This document shows positions 5,331 through 6,708 of a DNA stretch of 6,708 nucleotides, piece after piece. Each line of letters begins with the position of its first letter. Position 1 is the stretch's first letter. A program made the position numbers and the translations under genes. The notes under the pieces were generated by a model. It was not told where the DNA came from. It searched no databases and worked only from the letters and a program-made list of their open reading frames with translations. Origin of the DNA: an uncultured bacterium (GTDB lineage: Bacteria; Planctomycetota; DG-23; SLPQ01). The stretch spans positions 1-6,708 of the forward strand of contig CALMGO010000577.1 in the NCBI GenBank assembly GCA_937863625.1, in the 5' to 3' direction.

Positions 5331-5346
5331 AGCAATCCCCATGCCA
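5331..5346 (-). promoter_or_regulatory. Sigma-54 (-24/-12) promoter of the operon
   Basis: The minus strand reads TGGCATGGGGATTGCT. It matches the consensus TGGCAC-G-N4-TTGC-W at all but one conserved position, with exactly ten bases between the invariant GG (5345-5344) and GC (5333-5332). This places the transcript start near 5320, giving a leader of about 21 bases that holds a GAGG ribosome-binding site (about 5307-5312) before the ATG at 5299. It lies in the only long intergenic gap and directly downstream of a sigma-54 activator gene. The motif and spacing are seen directly; promoter use is inferred. Confidence 0.85.
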
Positions 5347-5393
5347 GAAACAGCTGTGACATGCGTATGCGAACCTAACTACTTGCACACTCA

Positions 5394-5421
5394 TGGGATA
5401 CGCGTGGGATTCTTGTGGGCA
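5394..5421. promoter_or_regulatory. Candidate activator-binding array (three TGGG elements, 11-bp period)
   Basis: On the plus strand TGGGAT begins at 5394 and again at 5405, and TGGGCA begins at 5416, so three similar hexamers sit on one face of the helix at exact 11-bp steps. They lie about 74 to 101 bases upstream of the start site predicted from the sigma-54 promoter, where enhancer-binding proteins commonly bind. The third element overlaps a small dyad, TGTGGGCACA (5414-5423). The elements are short and could be chance. Confidence 0.35.
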
Positions 5422-5494
5422 CAGGCGTTGTGATAGCCGCACAGAGTCGCAGTCCTGCTACTGCATAAGAACATAGGGTCGCGCTACTGCGTCT

Positions 5495-6708
5495 CTATCT
5501 GGGCTTGCAGGGGTTGGAGCGTCCGTCTTTGCGCGGGGCATCGATGCCAAGAGCATGCATCTTCCTGAAAAGCGTGCTTTTATGTATGCCAAGTTCGCGA
5601 GCGGTGGCGAGGCGATTTCCGTTGTTTCTATCCAGGGCATCAAGGAGTACGCGGGCTTCGGCCGCTTTCACGGCAGCGCTCATGTCCTTTCCGCGAGCCA
5701 CGAGAGGCACCTTTGACGTGAGTTCATCCGGGAGGTGGGGCGTGTCTATGAAACCCGACCTGCACAGGACAAATGCCCTCTGGATGATATTCTCCAGTTC
5801 GCGCACGTTGCCCGGATAGTCATGCGCCAAGAGCACCGCCATTGCCTCGGGAGTGACTCCTTCGACGGAGGCGTCCTCAATGACGTTGAAACGTCCTATA
5901 AAATGTCCGGCAAGCAGGGAAATGTCCTCCTTGCGCTCGCGCAACGGCGGCAGTTGTAGCGACACAACGTTGATGCGGTAGAAAAGGTCCTGTCGGAATA
6001 TCCCCTTTTCGACAAGCGCGGAAAGGTCCTTGTTCGTCGCGACTATAACTTTCACGTCGACCCTGACGGGCACATTCGAGCCGAGCGGCTCATACACGCG
6101 CTCCTGAAGGACGCGCAAGAGCCGCACCTGAAGCGCAGCCGACACGTCGCCTATCTCATCGAGGAATATCGTCCCGCCGTCAGCCGCGGCAAACCGCCCC
6201 GGTTTGTCCCGATCCGCACCGGTAAAGGCCCCAGCCTTGTACCCGAAGAGTTCTGATTCAAGAAGCGCGTCCGGCAGTGCGCCGCAGTTGACGGCGATAA
6301 AGGGCTTATCGCGGCGCCTGCTTAGCGAGTGAATGGCGCGGGCGAGGAGTTCCTTGCCGGTGCCGGTTTCGCCGTTGATAACGACCGTCGCGTCGCTTGC
6401 GGCTACCTGCGGAAGGATGTCAAATATCTTTCGCATGGAGGGGCTGCGCGAGATCATGTCCCCGGCCTCAAAGCGGCCTTCAAGTTCCTTGCGCAGCTGG
6501 TCTACGAGGGTCAGGTCTCTGAATGTCTCGACACCGCCTACGACCTCGCCTTTTGCGTCACGCAGAAGTGCCGTGGAGACGCTGACCGGTATGCGCGCGC
6601 CGTCGGCATTCACGATGTAGGCGGAGCGGTTGACAATCGGCTGTCCGGTACCCATCGTGCTTCGCAAGGCGCATGCGGACTCACACATGCTGGCGCGAAA
6701 GACCTCGC
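5495..6708 (-). CDS. Sigma-54-dependent transcriptional activator, PAS-AAA+-Fis (5' end missing)
   Basis: Enhancer-binding activator of sigma-54 RNA polymerase. The frame is open to the window edge, so the 403 visible residues lack the N-terminus; the ATG at 6688 is internal to a PAS domain and is not the start. Numbering from the first visible residue: PAS remainder about 1-65, with a C-x3-C-A-L-R element (8-15) and the usual GGVETFRDLT end; AAA+ domain with Walker A GETGTGKE (112-119), GAFTGA sigma-54 contact loop (159-164), Walker B GGTIFLDE (177-184), sensor ATNKDL, arginine-finger segment FRQDLFYRIN and YPGNVRELEN; then a Fis-type helix-turn-helix (about 360-382) with ATARELGIHKSTLFRKM. 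All elements for ATP hydrolysis and sigma-54 contact are present. Family knowledge: such PAS-NtrC-like regulators control neighbouring sigma-54 promoters, and in Desulfovibrio a cognate one controls the ORP operons. A matching promoter lies just downstream, so this gene is the likely local activator. No response-regulator receiver domain is visible, and what the PAS domain senses is unknown. Confidence 0.95.
   Translation of the reverse strand, partial: EVFRASMCESACALRSTMGTGQPIVNRSAYIVNADGARIPVSVSTALLRDAKGEVVGGVETFRDLTLVDQLRKELEGRFEAGDMISRSPSMRKIFDILPQVAASDATVVINGETGTGKELLARAIHSLSRRRDKPFIAVNCGALPDALLESELFGYKAGAFTGADRDKPGRFAAADGGTIFLDEIGDVSAALQVRLLRVLQERVYEPLGSNVPVRVDVKVIVATNKDLSALVEKGIFRQDLFYRINVVSLQLPPLRERKEDISLLAGHFIGRFNVIEDASVEGVTPEAMAVLLAHDYPGNVRELENIIQRAFVLCRSGFIDTPHLPDELTSKVPLVARGKDMSAAVKAAEARVLLDALDRNNGNRLATARELGIHKSTLFRKMHALGIDAPRKDGRSNPCKPR

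Noticed and set aside
5350..5357. ACAGCTGT perfect palindrome next to the promoter
   Set aside because: Eight bases, only a few bases upstream of the -24 element, too close for a typical activator site and common by chance.
5300..5362. N-terminal extension of the first NifX-like protein from the ATG at 5362, which looks like a short hydrophobic leader
   Set aside because: The sigma-54 promoter lies inside this stretch and the predicted transcript starts at 5320, downstream of that ATG. The ATG at 5299 has a ribosome-binding site and begins the conserved domain.
5460..5494. Possible terminator after the sigma-54 activator (GCAGT...ACTGC hairpin)
   Set aside because: The stem is only five base pairs with no following T-run, so it does not qualify as an intrinsic terminator.

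Overview
The window holds one long, tightly packed gene cluster read entirely on the minus strand, so gene order runs from high to low coordinates. It reads as an iron-sulfur / metal-cofactor handling operon of a strict anaerobe. The gene set (NifX/NafY-family proteins, a MinD-type ATPase carrying a two-cluster ferredoxin insert, a sigma-54 activator with a PAS domain, and an IscU scaffold running into an NBP35/Mrp-like cysteine tail) resembles the sigma-54-controlled orange-protein (ORP) gene clusters known from Desulfovibrio and found in other anaerobes. A Desulfobacterota-like or similar anaerobic host is plausible, but the sequence does not fix the phylum.

Layout, in transcription order. 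(1) 6708-5495: a sigma-54-dependent activator (PAS, AAA+, Fis-type HTH), cut at its 5' end by the window edge. (2) 5494-5300: 195 bases of non-coding DNA with a very good sigma-54 -24/-12 promoter at 5346-5331 and, upstream of it, three TGGG elements at exact 11-bp spacing that could be the activator's binding sites. (3) 5299-3918: a NifX/NafY-like protein with a Cys/Gly-rich tail, two short proteins sharing the MP-GDGTGP start of the DUF5320 family, and a second, compact NifX/NafY-like protein. (4) 3921-2761: a TsaA/TrmO-family protein and a class I SAM methyltransferase. (5) 2764-1925: the MinD/ferredoxin ATPase. (6) 1928-1220: a ferredoxin:thioredoxin-reductase catalytic-chain-like protein and a small J-domain protein. 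(7) 1214-600: a second class I SAM methyltransferase. (8) 469-1: an IscU-type scaffold domain, open at the window's left edge, whose C-terminal part looks like the start of an NBP35/Mrp ATPase.

Most neighbours overlap by ATGA or GTGA or lie within about 100 bases, so the set is probably one transcript started at about 5320. A reasonable working model is that the adjacent activator and sigma-54 switch on a module in which the IscU-like domain and the ATPases build or carry a metal cluster, the J-protein serves the scaffold, the FTR-like protein handles a disulfide or cluster redox step, and the NifX-like proteins bind the product. The model is inferred from families and neighbourhood; no substrate can be read from the sequence. 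A few very short ORFs (37, 22 and 18 codons) bridge the gaps between genes and may be coupling ORFs or small proteins. No tRNA, rRNA, CRISPR array, insertion sequence or convincing intrinsic terminator was seen.
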